Source of the DNA: Chondrus crispus
Taxonomy: Eukaryota; Rhodophyta; Florideophyceae; Gigartinales; Gigartinaceae
DNA length: 64,000 nucleotides
Reading direction: 5' to 3'
Assembly (NCBI RefSeq): GCF_000350225.1
Contig: NW_005179182.1
Coordinates: 28,235-92,234, forward strand
Position numbers and translations under genes: made by a program. Below the pieces are notes generated by a model. It was not told where the DNA came from. It did not search any database and worked only from the letters and a program-made list of their open reading frames with translations. Below are positions 21,342-31,409 of this stretch, one piece after another; position 1 is the first letter of the stretch, and the number at the start of each line of letters is the position of its first letter.

Positions 21342-24286
21342 CACGGATGCTCCGCGCGGGTGTTATCGAGCCTGCTCAGTCCCCCTGGGCATCCCCAGTT
21401 GTCTTCGTTCCAAAGAAGGATGGATCCTTACGTTTTTGTGTCGATTATCGACGTCTGAATGCCATCACGGTGAGGAATACGTACCCCTTGCCGGGCATGG
21501 ACGAGTGCATAGACTCGCTTGGTGACGCGTCGATATTTACGACGTTAGACTGTTACTCGGGATATTGGCAAATCCCCGTCGCAGAAAGAGACCGCGACAA
21601 GACAGCTTTTACTTGTCACTCGGGACTCTTTCGCTTTAAGAGAATGCCTTTCGGCCTCACTAACGCGCCCGCTGCATTCCAGCGCACATTGGATATCCTT
21701 CTATCAGGATTCAAATGGAGGACATGCCTCGTTTATCTCGACGATGTTATCATCTACTCGAAGGATATTGATTCTCACATCCGGCATGTTCACGAGATTC
21801 TTACTGTGCTCCAGCATGCAGGGGTTGCCCTGAAGTTAAAGAAGTGCGATTTCTTCACGGACACCGTTACTTACCTCGGGCACATTATCAAACCCGGACG
21901 TCTCGAGGTTGATCAATCCTCAGTTGCGGCACTCCGCGAAGCAAAACACCCACGCACCCAAACGGAACTCCGTGCCTTTCTCGGACTCTGCAATGTTTAC
22001 CGCAGGTTTGTGCAAAACTATAGTCACGTAGCAGGACCACTGAATAAGCTCCTAAAGAAGGGACAACCTACGGAGATACCTCCGTTAAATACAGAAGAAG
22101 ACGCGGCTTTACGCGCTCTCATTAAGGCAGTCACCGAACCTCCGGTCCTTTCTTTGCTGAAACCCGAACTGCCTTACTCCGTCGACACCGACGCAAGCGA
22201 ATACCAAGTCGGCTGCGCGCTATTTCAAACGCATGCCGATGGTGACCGTAAACCACTCGGGTTTTGGTCCCGCTCTTTGCAGAATCCGGAGAAGAACTAC
22301 TCCGTGTCCGAAAATGAATGCCTTGCAGTTGTATGGGCCATTACTACGTTGAGGACGTACCTCCAGTTCGAGAAGTTTGTCGTCCAAACGGACCATTCTT
22401 CGCTGAGGTGGCTCATGGAAATCAATGACCCCTCTGGTCGATTAATGCGTTGGCGTCTCCGTCTTTCGGAATTCGATTTCGAAGTTCGCTACAAAAAGGG
22501 TCGCGCTAACACGCAGGCGGATGCTCTCTCGAAACTTTGTACCTTGGGCGAAACGAAGTCGGACTTCGACGACGAAATCCCGTGCTTTATAGCGGATAAC
22601 ACCGCTTCAGCGCTCGAAACCGATGACATCATCGATGACAAGGAATTCCTTGAATCTGAATACGATCTCGAAGATCGCATGCTAATCGCGGACTCACCGC
22701 GAGTTGATGAAACTCTCCTCCGTACAATCACTATCGAAGAACTTCTTCGTGCACAGTTGGGCGACACGTTCTGCTCGCAGATACGTAGTCGTCTTAATGG
22801 GGGGGAGGTACTGCCCTTTTCGATCGACGAGGATGGAATACTTCATCGAAATGTCGAGGGCATGCCTCAAGTTTTCGTCCCATTCGTGCTTCGTGCACGC
22901 GTACTTCATCTGAGTCACTACTCGAAGCTCTCGGCACACCCTGGAGGGAGGAAACTTTATCACTCCCTTCGCAGGCACTTTTATTGGCCGACAATGAGCG
23001 TGGATTGTTACACCACGGTAAGAAACTGCGTCACATGCGCAAAGAATAGAGTCAAGCTCAGACGAAATGCAACACACATGCGGTTGTTTCCGGCCAAAGC
23101 GCCGCTTGAATTTGTCTCCATAGACATACTCGGAGAACTTCTCCGCACAAGACGAGGAAATCGATACCTCTTGGTCATTACGGACCGTTTCTCTAAATTA
23201 ACGCGGACTGTACCGCTCAAGAAGATTACCGCGTCTGAGATCGCGAAGAACTTTGTACACCATTGGGTATTTGTGTACGGAGCTCCGTGTGAATTGCTGT
23301 CAGATAATGGAAAGCAGTTTACTGCGAGATTGTTCCAGGATATATGTGGGATCCTTGGAATAGAGAATCTATTTACCACGGCCTATCATCCTCAGGCTAA
23401 CGGACAGGTTGAAAGATTCAACCGAACTATCCTAGCAAGCCTGAGACACTACGTAGCGGATCATCCGCGTGACTGGGACCTTTTCGTTGACGCCTTAACA
23501 TACGCGTACAACACGCAGGTCCACTCGAGCACTAAGCTCGCACCTTTTCAATTGGTTTTGTCCAGGCCTCCCCCGGCGCTCTCAATCAAATCAGAGCCTC
23601 GATTGGAATCGGTGCATGAAACCGCAAAGTACCACGAGAAATGGAAAGCGTGGTTGCGTGGCTTGATGTCCACGGCGAAACTAGAACTGGGCAAATCCCA
23701 GGTGAGATACAAGCGCAACTTCGACGCGCGTATCCGCAAGCATGGACCGGAAATCCGGGAAGGTTCGTACGTATTTGTACGAAAGGAGTACTTCGGAAAA
23801 GATTCTCCGAAGCACAAATTGGCGCCGATCGCCGACGGACCTTATCGTGTCGTTAAACCCGTCCAGAAAGACGATGACACGATTGTCGTCGAGATCGACG
23901 ATACTCATGAACGGATCTCCCGTGACCGAGTTGTGTGGGCGCCAACACCGCAGCTCACACCATCTCAGCATTCTGCGACACCAGAGGAAAGCACTCAGCC
24001 GGCACCAGAAGGTGGCGTAACGACCTCGAGTACAGTACGAGGTAATTCGACGCACCAATCGCCGCACACGGTGCTTTCTCATAATGCAACCGAATTGGCT
24101 GATTTGCCGCCGCCTCAAAAGGCGAATTGGAACGGCCAATCACGGCGGAGAATTTTCACGAGGATAGCCTCGACAACTTCCCCAACTGTGATGAGACCCT
24201 CATCAATGGAACACGAAACCACGGTCAAGACCGCGACAGACGTGCGAAAAGCAGTCTTCAGGGATGTAACCCCCGCACAATCTTAG
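21209..24286 (+). CDS. Ty3/gypsy reverse transcriptase, RNase H and integrase
   Basis: A single open frame of about 1025 codons copies element RNA and integrates the cDNA. RT shows FCVDYRRLNAIT, LDCYSGYWQ (motif A), FKRMPFGLTNAPAAFQ (motif B) and YLDD at residues 176-179. RNase H follows with SVDTDASEYQVGCALF and VQTDHSSLRWL. Integrase has an HHCC finger (HLSHYSKLSAHPGG, then CVTCAKN) and the D-D-E core: FVSIDILGEL, ELLSDNGKQF and ANGQVERFNRT. The frame is still open about 10 codons before the first ATG, in agreement with entry by frameshift from pro. Although this part is intact, gag and pro are broken, so this copy cannot be autonomous. It ends at a TAG at 24284; the chromodomain is in another frame. 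Confidence 0.92.
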   Translation: MWDGSLGEINTTEHFIDLLPGARPFASPPYRAGPRQRELEQEEVTRMLRAGVIEPAQSPWASPVVFVPKKDGSLRFCVDYRRLNAITVRNTYPLPGMDECIDSLGDASIFTTLDCYSGYWQIPVAERDRDKTAFTCHSGLFRFKRMPFGLTNAPAAFQRTLDILLSGFKWRTCLVYLDDVIIYSKDIDSHIRHVHEILTVLQHAGVALKLKKCDFFTDTVTYLGHIIKPGRLEVDQSSVAALREAKHPRTQTELRAFLGLCNVYRRFVQNYSHVAGPLNKLLKKGQPTEIPPLNTEEDAALRALIKAVTEPPVLSLLKPELPYSVDTDASEYQVGCALFQTHADGDRKPLGFWSRSLQNPEKNYSVSENECLAVVWAITTLRTYLQFEKFVVQTDHSSLRWLMEINDPSGRLMRWRLRLSEFDFEVRYKKGRANTQADALSKLCTLGETKSDFDDEIPCFIADNTASALETDDIIDDKEFLESEYDLEDRMLIADSPRVDETLLRTITIEELLRAQLGDTFCSQIRSRLNGGEVLPFSIDEDGILHRNVEGMPQVFVPFVLRARVLHLSHYSKLSAHPGGRKLYHSLRRHFYWPTMSVDCYTTVRNCVTCAKNRVKLRRNATHMRLFPAKAPLEFVSIDILGELLRTRRGNRYLLVITDRFSKLTRTVPLKKITASEIAKNFVHHWVFVYGAPCELLSDNGKQFTARLFQDICGILGIENLFTTAYHPQANGQVERFNRTILASLRHYVADHPRDWDLFVDALTYAYNTQVHSSTKLAPFQLVLSRPPPALSIKSEPRLESVHETAKYHEKWKAWLRGLMSTAKLELGKSQVRYKRNFDARIRKHGPEIREGSYVFVRKEYFGKDSPKHKLAPIADGPYRVVKPVQKDDDTIVVEIDDTHERISRDRVVWAPTPQLTPSQHSATPEESTQPAPEGGVTTSSTVRGNSTHQSPHTVLSHNATELADLPPPQKANWNGQSRRRIFTRIASTTSPTVMRPSSMEHETTVKTATDVRKAVFRDVTPAQS

Positions 24287-24305
24287 CTCCTCGTCGAGGA
24301 ATCCC

Positions 24306-25019
24306 GTGGAGATCCCAAAACTTCCACGCGCAGAAAGCTGCGAAGTTAACGCAGACCCCACGGTGCAGTTACCGCCGAAATCGGACGAGATTAAGAACAC
24401 TGAACACAGTGCAGATTTTCCGCAAGAGTACAGTCCTCGACCCGTCGACGTCGAACAGCACGGAGAATCACCTCGGACTTCAGACGAGCGTGACGAATCT
24501 CAGCCCGGCGTTCGGCCAATCGAAGACAACTTCTTCGCTCCAAACGAGGATTTACCTCGAGCCGAGTCCTCGTCGTCATCAGAAGACGAAGGAAATCACT
24601 ACAGTACGCGGAACACCGCGAAGAAACTCACTAAGGAACCCAGCGATGGCTCCAAAAGTTCTAGTGACGAGGACGAACCTCGGAAACACAATCAGTCGAA
24701 ATCTCGACAAGGAAAACGCGTCTCGTTCGCGAATGAAGACCCAATCGAAACTGGGCAGAACGAGGAAATTCCTCGAATTGATACCACGGCAAGGCCGGTC
24801 GATGACGTCACTCGACGAGAGTACGTCGTCGAGAAAGTGGAATTCCACGACTATAACGAAAAGGGAGAGCTCGTCTTCCTCATCAAATGGTATGGGTACC
24901 CCCAGAGTGACAACACATGGGAGCCCATGGAAACCTTACCGCGCAGTCTCGTTGTGAGATACTTTAAACGCGTGAAACTGGGAATTCCCCAGAGCATTGA
25001 CAATGCACAAGTGGGTTAA
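24306..25019 (+). pseudogene. Integrase C-terminal acidic linker and chromodomain
   Basis: This frame has no ATG start and is open from 24270, so it should be an extension of integrase reached by a shift of frame between about 24270 and 24286. About 170 residues rich in Ser, Asp, Glu and Pro are followed by a chromodomain near its end: EYVVEKVEFHDYNEKGELVF, LIKWYGYPQSDNTWEPMETL. The aromatic cage positions Y, W and W are present. In chromoviruses this domain directs integration to marked chromatin. The long acidic linker is unusual. It stops at a TAA at 25017. Confidence 0.8.
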
Positions 25020-25149
25020 TCCCCGAAACGCACTGGCTTTTATTTATCGATGAAGCCACCCCGCAAGATACGCAGACGGAAGAGGGCTAGTCCCTGACTC
25101 CCGTGACTACAGTATCTCCTGCGGGCAAATCGTGGAGATACCACGCTCA

Positions 25150-26703
25150 CTACTTATCGGCGTCACCGCCGTCATTGTCTTCCTCAGCGCCAACATCGCC
25201 GTCTTTCTGTGCATCTGCACTCGGCGAGCCCTTGAACATTCCCTGGGCAAGGCGCTGGAGAGACGCGAGGTCACCCTCGAGATCAGCTTCGGGAACACCA
25301 ATCCCGCGCAGGAATTCTGCGATTATCTCGCGTTGGCTACGAGCCGAAGGTTCGGCGACGGATGTGGAAGGCGCAGTCGCAGATGCATCTGCTGCACTCG
25401 CATCGGTTTCATCAGCCTGTGCAGGTGGAGGACTACGCGGCTCGTCGCAACCCCCTTCATCCATTTCGACGTCATCGTCGCCTTTGTCATGAGGATCATC
25501 CTCGAATTCACCATCGCTGAAGTCAGCGTTGTACAGATACCTGGTCGGATGCCCAGGAGGCATGGGGCGCGGATTCTCGCGAAGATAACGCGCTTCTTCC
25601 GGTGAAATGACCGTACGGGTCCAGGGGTTAAACCATATAAAATCCCCGCACTTCGGATGCCGACGCCCTGGCGGAAAGTTGCGACGGAGATTGCTCCGCT
25701 TGTTGTTGCTCAAAGGAACCATACTGGGATCATCCCAACCAATGTCTTTGAGTATCACCAAAAGATGACGGAACTCGTCGTGATTATCGTCGCCACCAAG
25801 GACGTTGCGCAGATCGAGCTGGTCGAGGAGTTGCCTCGTTTTTGGGGAAAGCCACCACATTCGGTAGGTGTCATACATTTCCCAAAGCCAGTTCACTTCA
25901 ACCTTGGCGACGAACTCGGTGTACACCACCGTCCATAACCCGCTCCCGGGGTCGCTGATGATCTCAGACCCCAGGTAGCTGAGGACCGGAGATAGCTCCG
26001 AAATGAAACCTTCGCAGACTTCAACCTGCGCCCATTGATGCGGGAGTTTCACATAGCACCGATAACGGTAAGTGGCTCTCATGAGGTCTACCTCGACATT
26101 TTGATACGGGACCAAGACATTGTGTCGGCAACGAGCACGACGTTCGAAGCGAATCTTGTCCCAGAACGCGGAGTTGCCGCGCTTGCGAAGATAGCGGAAT
26201 TTCGCGCGAAGTTGGACGTCGAAGAGCAACGCAGCCTGGCGCCCTTGAGGTTCGATACCGGGCCAGTTACTGTCCGTGCGAATCGCCGCGAGGCGAGCCA
26301 CGTAATCTCGCTCTCCGTCCGTGCAGTATACCGCGATATCAACGCCGTGATCCGACGGGACGAGTTCTCGGCCGATGGTCCGCGTCATTCTCCGATAGCA
26401 GAGGCGCACCCATTCTTCGCGGGTTTTCTCAGGACTTCCCCCGGATCGCGTGAAAAGATAGTGCGCGGGGATGGCCCCTCGAAGACGCCAATCGGGGGTG
26501 TCGAGAACGTGAACGGGGAGTTCCCCGGGTAGATGAAACGCAGTCACGTACGGCGCGATGACATCATGGTCGCGGAAGTAATCGCGGTCGAACCACAGAG
26601 CGCTGGCGAACAACCGCGGATCGTCTCGCGGGGACTTCCCCGAATATGCGGCAGGCGGTGGAAACGTTTTGGGCGCCGCCGGAGTGGCGTTGTCGCTTGC
26701 CAT
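25150..26703 (-). CDS. Antisense 517-aa protein carried between pol and the 3' LTR, unknown function
   Basis: An uninterrupted frame of 517 codons starts at the ATG at 26703 (MASDNATPAAPKTFPP) and runs against the retrotransposon. It ends 130 bp from the chromodomain stop, tail to tail. The frame is even open further up into the LTR. I recognise no domain. The first 370 residues look globular with many Trp, Tyr and Arg (FDRDYFRDHDVIAPYV, WNWLWEMYDTYRMWW-like segments, HKPKCGDFIWF-like His/Cys region). The last 140 are acidic and Ala/Pro/Ser-rich (DDPHDKGDDDVEMDEGG). No signal peptide or membrane segment is seen. It is intact while gag, pro and the pol junctions on the other strand are broken. 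It could be a regulator of the element or a captured host gene; neither can be decided here. Confidence 0.75.
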   Translation of the reverse strand: MASDNATPAAPKTFPPPAAYSGKSPRDDPRLFASALWFDRDYFRDHDVIAPYVTAFHLPGELPVHVLDTPDWRLRGAIPAHYLFTRSGGSPEKTREEWVRLCYRRMTRTIGRELVPSDHGVDIAVYCTDGERDYVARLAAIRTDSNWPGIEPQGRQAALLFDVQLRAKFRYLRKRGNSAFWDKIRFERRARCRHNVLVPYQNVEVDLMRATYRYRCYVKLPHQWAQVEVCEGFISELSPVLSYLGSEIISDPGSGLWTVVYTEFVAKVEVNWLWEMYDTYRMWWLSPKTRQLLDQLDLRNVLGGDDNHDEFRHLLVILKDIGWDDPSMVPLSNNKRSNLRRNFPPGRRHPKCGDFIWFNPWTRTVISPEEARYLRENPRPMPPGHPTRYLYNADFSDGEFEDDPHDKGDDDVEMDEGGCDEPRSPPPAQADETDASAADASATAPSTSVAEPSARSQREIIAEFLRGIGVPEADLEGDLASLQRLAQGMFKGSPSADAQKDGDVGAEEDNDGGDADK

Positions 26704-26849
26704 GATGCTGCGAGGAATACCTCGATGATACAGTACGCCTGTGAGCGTGAACGAAGAGTACCAGGGAAATCCCTGCAATGTGGAAGATGGAAGAAAAGGA
26801 AGAAGTGCAAGCGCACGAGTACAGTGGACACCGGCAGCCTCCACTCTTA

Positions 26850-26861
26850 ACGGGGGGGATA
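26850..26861 (+). other. Polypurine tract
   Basis: ACGGGGGGGATA directly precedes the 3' LTR, where plus-strand synthesis is primed. A second purine-rich run lies at about 26784-26806. Confidence 0.6.
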
Positions 26862-27411
26862 TGTGGCGCAACGCGTCCATGCCGCATGGCATTGCTGGCA
26901 ATCCAAAAATTGCAATTTTTGGGCTCGCGTGTACACGTGTGTGCGGAATCCTCGCGGAGGTACCGCTGTCCTCCGTGCTGACATTACAGAGCTTACAGAC
27001 CCTTCCCTGACAGTAGTATGATAGACACGCCGCCGTCGGCGCCCCTCGACACGTGTACGTGTGCGGACCACCGCGACCTCAATCCGGCACTCCATTAGTA
27101 TATAGGGTAGTACGGTAGCACCACCCTAGTAAACCCAACCAAGTCCGGCCTCTACAGCTCAGTGCCCCCTAATATTGCACGGTGAACTCACCGACGGTAT
27201 AGGCGCCAAGCGCGAGTGTACGCTGACTTCACCAACAGCTCCCTTTACTTCCCCTCCTATCCCTATCCGCCCTACTGGCTGTCTACAGTCCGGTCAGTCC
27301 GGGGTACTTTCGGAGCTTGTCTCCACTCTACCACTACCGCAGTCATACTGCGTCGCTACCCACCGCGCCCGAACTCGCGGAGTAGTTCGCCGAGCTCGGC
27401 GTTGCACTACA
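26862..27411 (+). repeat. 3' LTR of the chromodomain element
   Basis: The second copy of the 550-bp LTR has five differences from 16118-16667, two of them in its last 20 bases. In the opposite direction it lies upstream of the antisense gene and could supply its promoter. Confidence 0.95.
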
Positions 27412-28167
27412 GGTGTCATCTGTACGCTTCCTGTATTTTGCCATTTTGCCTGGAAGCACTGCAAGCGGACACCAAGCCCTTCCATCTGCTGAAATAACTG
27501 GCATTATGGTCACATGTTGGGCATTAGAACTCCATTTTAGCTCAACTGAATTGCTGCGTCCATGGCAATCGAAAAGAGCTTTCGTTCGAGACCGAGCGGC
27601 AGTGCGTGTCGAAAATCCACTCTCGTCTATGTTGAAGATTTGGGCGGGAGACTCAATTTGATATTTCCTGTACACTCGCATAAGCCGGACGTAATGCTTG
27701 GCGAGATTTGTCGGTGCCATCGCCAATTGTCGGGGCTTCTCCAGTTGCGCTCGTCTTTTCAATGAGATCTCTTTATGCCGTCCCAAGAAGTTGCGCACAA
27801 AGCCATCCCCTGGTCTGCAATCTGTGAAAGGGAGTTTGGTTTGACGTGATTGCGGGAGTGACTTTACAAAATGTTGCACCAAATCCTTGAAGTAGCTGCG
27901 TGATAGTGGCGTTCCGCTGTGTGAGAATGACAGTAGTGCATTTTTGATGATGGTCTCTTCATCTCGAGTAAAGAGGGTTTTGCGGCCTCGTCTCTGAAGT
28001 GCTTTGTTCGTCTGTTTGCTCATCCGCTGAAGTGTTGAATATGATACACAATGTGACTTCGCACATTTGCGTATTGAGATGTTGGAGGTTCGTAGACTGT
28101 GAAGGGCTTTGTCGTACTGCTCGCTTCGTGCATCAGGTTTTGGAGCGAGTACGCGTTTTGGGATCAT
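27412..28167 (-). pseudogene. Pogo-like transposase, N-terminal part
   Basis: It starts at the ATG at 28167 (MIPKRVLAPKPDARSEQYDK). A helix-turn-helix region is followed by a CENP-B-type DNA-binding region (GRKTLFTRDEETIIKNALL, GDGFVRNFLGRHKEISLKRR) and the first catalytic Asp of the DDE_1 fold in QIFNIDESGFS. The coding sequence runs straight into the LTR at 27411 and resumes at 16117. It belongs to the transposon at 15117-28437. Confidence 0.8.
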
Positions 28168-28676
28168 CGAGGCTACCGAGGATGCGAATGACAAAAGGAG
28201 GGAAGTGACGAAGTCGCGAGGCTGCTGTGGCGGATTGTGAAGGGAAATCGAGGCACAAAGTTGGTGATCGATTGAATGAAGCCTGCCAAAAAGGCTCGTC
28301 GTGTCAGATTTGAAATCGTATGAGCCGTTCTGACGGCAGGCGAACTACAGTGTTTCGAAGGCTGTTTGAAATGGCGCATGTAGATAATTTTAATTGCCAA
28401 AGCGACCCAAATTTGTCCTCTGACCCAGATTTGGTGCACCCGATGATACCGGGTAGGGTAAGACAAAGCTAGACGCCAGGTTGTGTTGGTCGACTAAATC
28501 TTTACCCCACCTCCACGTGGTGTCGACGGGGCCGATTAGTAATAATCCGGCTAACGGGGTAAGTCAGGGATCCGATCCCTGGAGAGCGTCTCCTCTCACA
28601 TACGCGCCTAATTTTTAAGTATTCTTTCTTTTATAACCACAACAACAGGTCGGACGACGGTTTGAACGTAATTTAC

Positions 28677-28872
28677 CATCTTTCGCTGTCCATAAACGTC
28701 GTAAGACGGCCAAAGTAGCGTAGTAGCGTGAGTTCCTTGCCATATACGAGCCGGTATCTTTGCGATACTACCTGCTTCGACGGATAAGGTCACCTTCAGC
28801 TACAATGGGGCTTGCGTCCGTGGCTCATGTGAGTTCGGGTTTTGATTTGGTAAGCTACAAGATATCAGGTTA
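28677..28872. repeat. Divergent direct repeat, copy A
   Basis: From CATC-TTCGCTGTCC to GCTACAAGATATCAGGTTA this copy matches 28980-29192 at roughly four of five positions by eye, with a few gaps. It includes the conserved piece TTTGCGATACTACCTGCTTC. No coding capacity is visible. Confidence 0.6.
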
Positions 28873-28979
28873 CAAAAACTACGATTAAGCTGACACTGGG
28901 TCCAAAGGAATGAAAACAGCAAAACTGGGAAAGGCGAGGGTACCAAGCAGTCCCCGCAGGAATCCACAGTACGAATAAT

Positions 28980-29192
28980 CATCGTTCGCTGTCCTCCATG
29001 GGTGTGGACACAAACACCGCAAAGCGGCCAAAGCAGCGTAGTAGCATGAGACCCTTGCCACATAACGAGCCGCTATTTTTGCGATACTACCTGCTTCAGC
29101 GGATGAGGCACACCTTCGGCGGTAATGGGTCTCGTGCCCATGGCTCACATGAGTTCGGGTTCTGCTTTGGTAGGCTACAAGATATCAGGTTA
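28980..29192. repeat. Divergent direct repeat, copy B
   Basis: The second copy of the repeat at 28677-28872 lies about 300 bp further on in the same direction. It has a small extra segment near its start. Confidence 0.6.
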
Positions 29193-29534
29193 TTCAACGG
29201 GGGGTTGTGAGGGATCAGAGAAGGAAACCAGAAAAAATACTGCGAAGGTTCCACAGTTCCAACTGGAATGCAACCGATTGTAGGCCAAGGGCGCTGCGAA
29301 TAGGCGGCCTAGACCTAGTTCCACGAGTATGGGGTCAGGTGACGACTGGACGTTTTAGTCACGCCCTCAGCCTGTAGCAGCCCTCCCATAATTCTCAAGC
29401 CTTAGACGTGGGTGAAAGTGGCCCTCTGAATAGTTTGGTTTGATTATTCATGGGAGATATATGACCTGCGAGAAATAAATATTGCAAATCCCTGGTGACT
29501 GTAGTATAATAACCGGCGCGAGCGCGCGGAGGTC

Positions 29535-29770
29535 ATCGGATGGACGTGTACGGTATACACGTGGGCGGTTGTGCCTACGTGTAGCGAGCGCGCACGCGTG
29601 CCGAGCGGTCGTAATCTGGCGTACGTGTACAGTAGTGCACGTGTCGGCCAAGCGGTAGTCTGCTGGTATTACGCGTGTACGCTAGCACACGTGGCATCCG
29701 TGCGGCAGTCTCTAAGCAGCGCGTGTGTACAGTAGTATACAAGTGTAGCTGCAGCGTCCGCGCGGTAATT
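29535..29770. repeat. Array of ACGTGTAC-type palindromic units
   Basis: At least four degenerate units of about 45-60 bp follow each other. Each has a core such as GACGTGTACGGTATACACGTG (29544), TACGTGTACAGTAGTGCACGTG (29620), ACGCGTGTACGCTAGCACACGT (29671) and GTGTGTACAGTAGTATACAAGTG (29722), with spacers beginning GG(C/T)AGTCT or GGTCGTAATC. The cores can fold on themselves. The array lies upstream of a TATA-like GGCTATATACG near 29935. Confidence 0.55.
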
Positions 29771-30199
29771 AGGAATTGAGGCGCTAGTTTTTTAATGGCG
29801 TACAGTACCTCGTACGCACTAGGCGGCAGGTACTGTATACGGGGACAGGTGTTCGAGGCGTCCCTCTGAGGGGTTAAGACCTGACACCCGTCCCCACCAT
29901 TAAACTGGGGCAAGCTCGCCCCCGTCCGTTTCGCGGCTATATACGTCCGTTTCGGTTGTCTATCTCGCGCGCTGGCTTCTAACACGTTACCGGTCGCTCC
30001 CGTTCACGCATTACGAGGCGACTGCGCGTAACGGGCCAGTGAGCCACTCCCTTTTCGCGAGCTCGTCCGATCGGTTCAATTAGCGCGTCGCGTCCACGCC
30101 GAGCGCTCCCTCGCTATTGCCTCCGCCTCTCACCCAACCCAGGGCGGAGAGGAGTTATCCTGTGACAAGGATCAGGGAACGTGAGGCAGATGCCCAGGA

Positions 30200-31073
30200 G
30201 ATGGTGGCGAACGCTTTGAGCGGAAACTTATCGGTTTCGTTGGAGAAGCTGCAAAAGATAAGAAGGCCCTATTGAGGGCCATTCGAAGAGAGTTAAAAGG
30301 GGTACCCGACAGCGAGTCCCCCAGTGACTTACTATCGGGATTAGACTCCGGGATCAACCCGTCTGACGCAGTCCCAGATAGCCAAAGGGCTGCCGCATTA
30401 GCGAAAAGACGAGAAGTGGAGACTCAGCTGATGGGGACGTCGGGTGACTCCGGGGCCTCCCGGCGGCCACGGAGGGATCCCGTGCAGAGACAGATGAGCA
30501 AGAAGAGTCGGATGAGGGCTCTGGTACGGATGATGAAGTAGAAAAAGTGAGGCCGGCAGAAAGTAATGACACTAACGGGAGCATGAAGCAAGTTCTCTCG
30601 ATGTTGAGAAATATGCAGGCCTCACAGCAGAAACTTCAGGAAGAAGCCCATAAGCCCAAAAAGAAAAAGAGAGACAAGAGGAGTAATCCGGAAAAGCTTG
30701 ATTTACTCAAGGAACTCCGAGCCAGCATGGGCGGCGGTCCGCCACTTGACGATGACGGGTGGCCCTCAGAGAGCGATTCGGAATACGATGATTATCAGAA
30801 GGATCGCCGTCGCCGAAGGGCCACGAAGAAACGAGAAAACGAGAAGGTTTGGGCCGCGGTGGCTGACCAAACTTTCCCGGGCAATCCCTATTGGTGGATA
30901 ATCTAGAAAGAGAAATGATGTTGCGGAAAGCCTTGACGAATTACCCTACGGTATCGGCATGGATCCAAGCACGACAGCTTGGAGGATTGGGAAACAAACG
31001 GGAGGCGGCTACTCTTGCAAAAATTGTGGACTGCGTCATTAGCTCTCTGGGGGTACCCCGCGCTAAGAATTAA
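30200..31073 (+). pseudogene. Broken gag-like reading frames of an unidentified retroelement
   Basis: Three frames follow each other with shifts near 30450-30490 and 30890. First comes an acidic/Ser-rich part (DSESPSDLLSGLDSG). Then there is a region with a likely coiled coil and basic run (MLRNMQASQQKLQEEAHKPK, KKKKRDKRS). Last is a short region, NLEREMMLRKALTNYPTVSA, ending at 31073. The composition is like a retroelement gag, but I recognise no family. A gag of the truncated Ty3 element that follows is possible but not shown. Confidence 0.4.
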
Positions 31074-31409
31074 TTGGCTGTGGAAGTCTCCCTACGGCGA
31101 CTGACGGCAGTTGTGACGACAACAACACTAATTTATATTCGATGGACTTGCGGGATGATTTACCCCTTCCTATAGGGGATCCCGAACATGTGGGCTTCGG
31201 CACAGGGCGAGGAAACTCGCGGAAACAGCAACGCCGAAAGCGAAGGGAACTATCGCCAAGGTTACAAAGCGGCTGGTCCGCGGGTTAAACTCCCTGTATT
31301 CCGGGAACATCCGACCCGCACCTTTGGCCGTGCCCACTGTGAGTCGATGGGCCACAGAAGAAGGGACGCAACGGAAATCTCAGTGCACGAGGATTTCTTT
31401 TAGGAATCC

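Larger units (their letters stand above)
16118..27411 (+). mobile_element. Ty3/gypsy chromodomain LTR retrotransposon with an antisense gene, decayed
   Basis: The element is 11,294 bp, bounded by two 550-bp LTRs that both start TG and end CA and differ at five positions by eye. In order it holds a PBS, gag (with an internal stop), protease (split by a 1.25-kb insert), RT-RNase H-integrase (long open frame), an acidic linker with a chromodomain, and a 517-codon gene on the opposite strand. A polypurine tract precedes the 3' LTR. The length is about twice that of a usual Ty3 element because of the antisense gene and the insert. It is inserted in a pogo transposase gene. Confidence 0.92.
15117..28437 (-). 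mobile_element. Pogo/Tigger-like DNA transposon split by a Ty3 retrotransposon
   Basis: The transposase reads on the minus strand in two parts, 27412-28167 (N-terminal) and 15169-16117 (C-terminal). The LTR retrotransposon at 16118-27411 sits between them. GCACAAATAATGGGTC at 15117-15132 and, inverted, GCACCAAATCTGGGTC at 28422-28437 are candidate terminal inverted repeats (12 of 16 identical without gaps). A second inverted copy of the inner part is at 28404-28416. I could not see a TA duplication outside them, so the outer borders are tentative. The transposase also has a frameshift, so this copy is dead. Confidence 0.6.
28438..29534. other. Non-coding spacer with a divergent direct repeat
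   Basis: I see no gene. The stretch holds a hairpin CAGGGATCCGATCCCTG near 28566 and two divergent copies of a roughly 200-bp repeat, described separately. Confidence 0.45.

Noticed and set aside
28560..28600. Hairpin CAGGGATCCGATCCCTG as part of a tRNA
   Set aside because: The loop lacks the TTC of a T loop and no other tRNA arms are visible.
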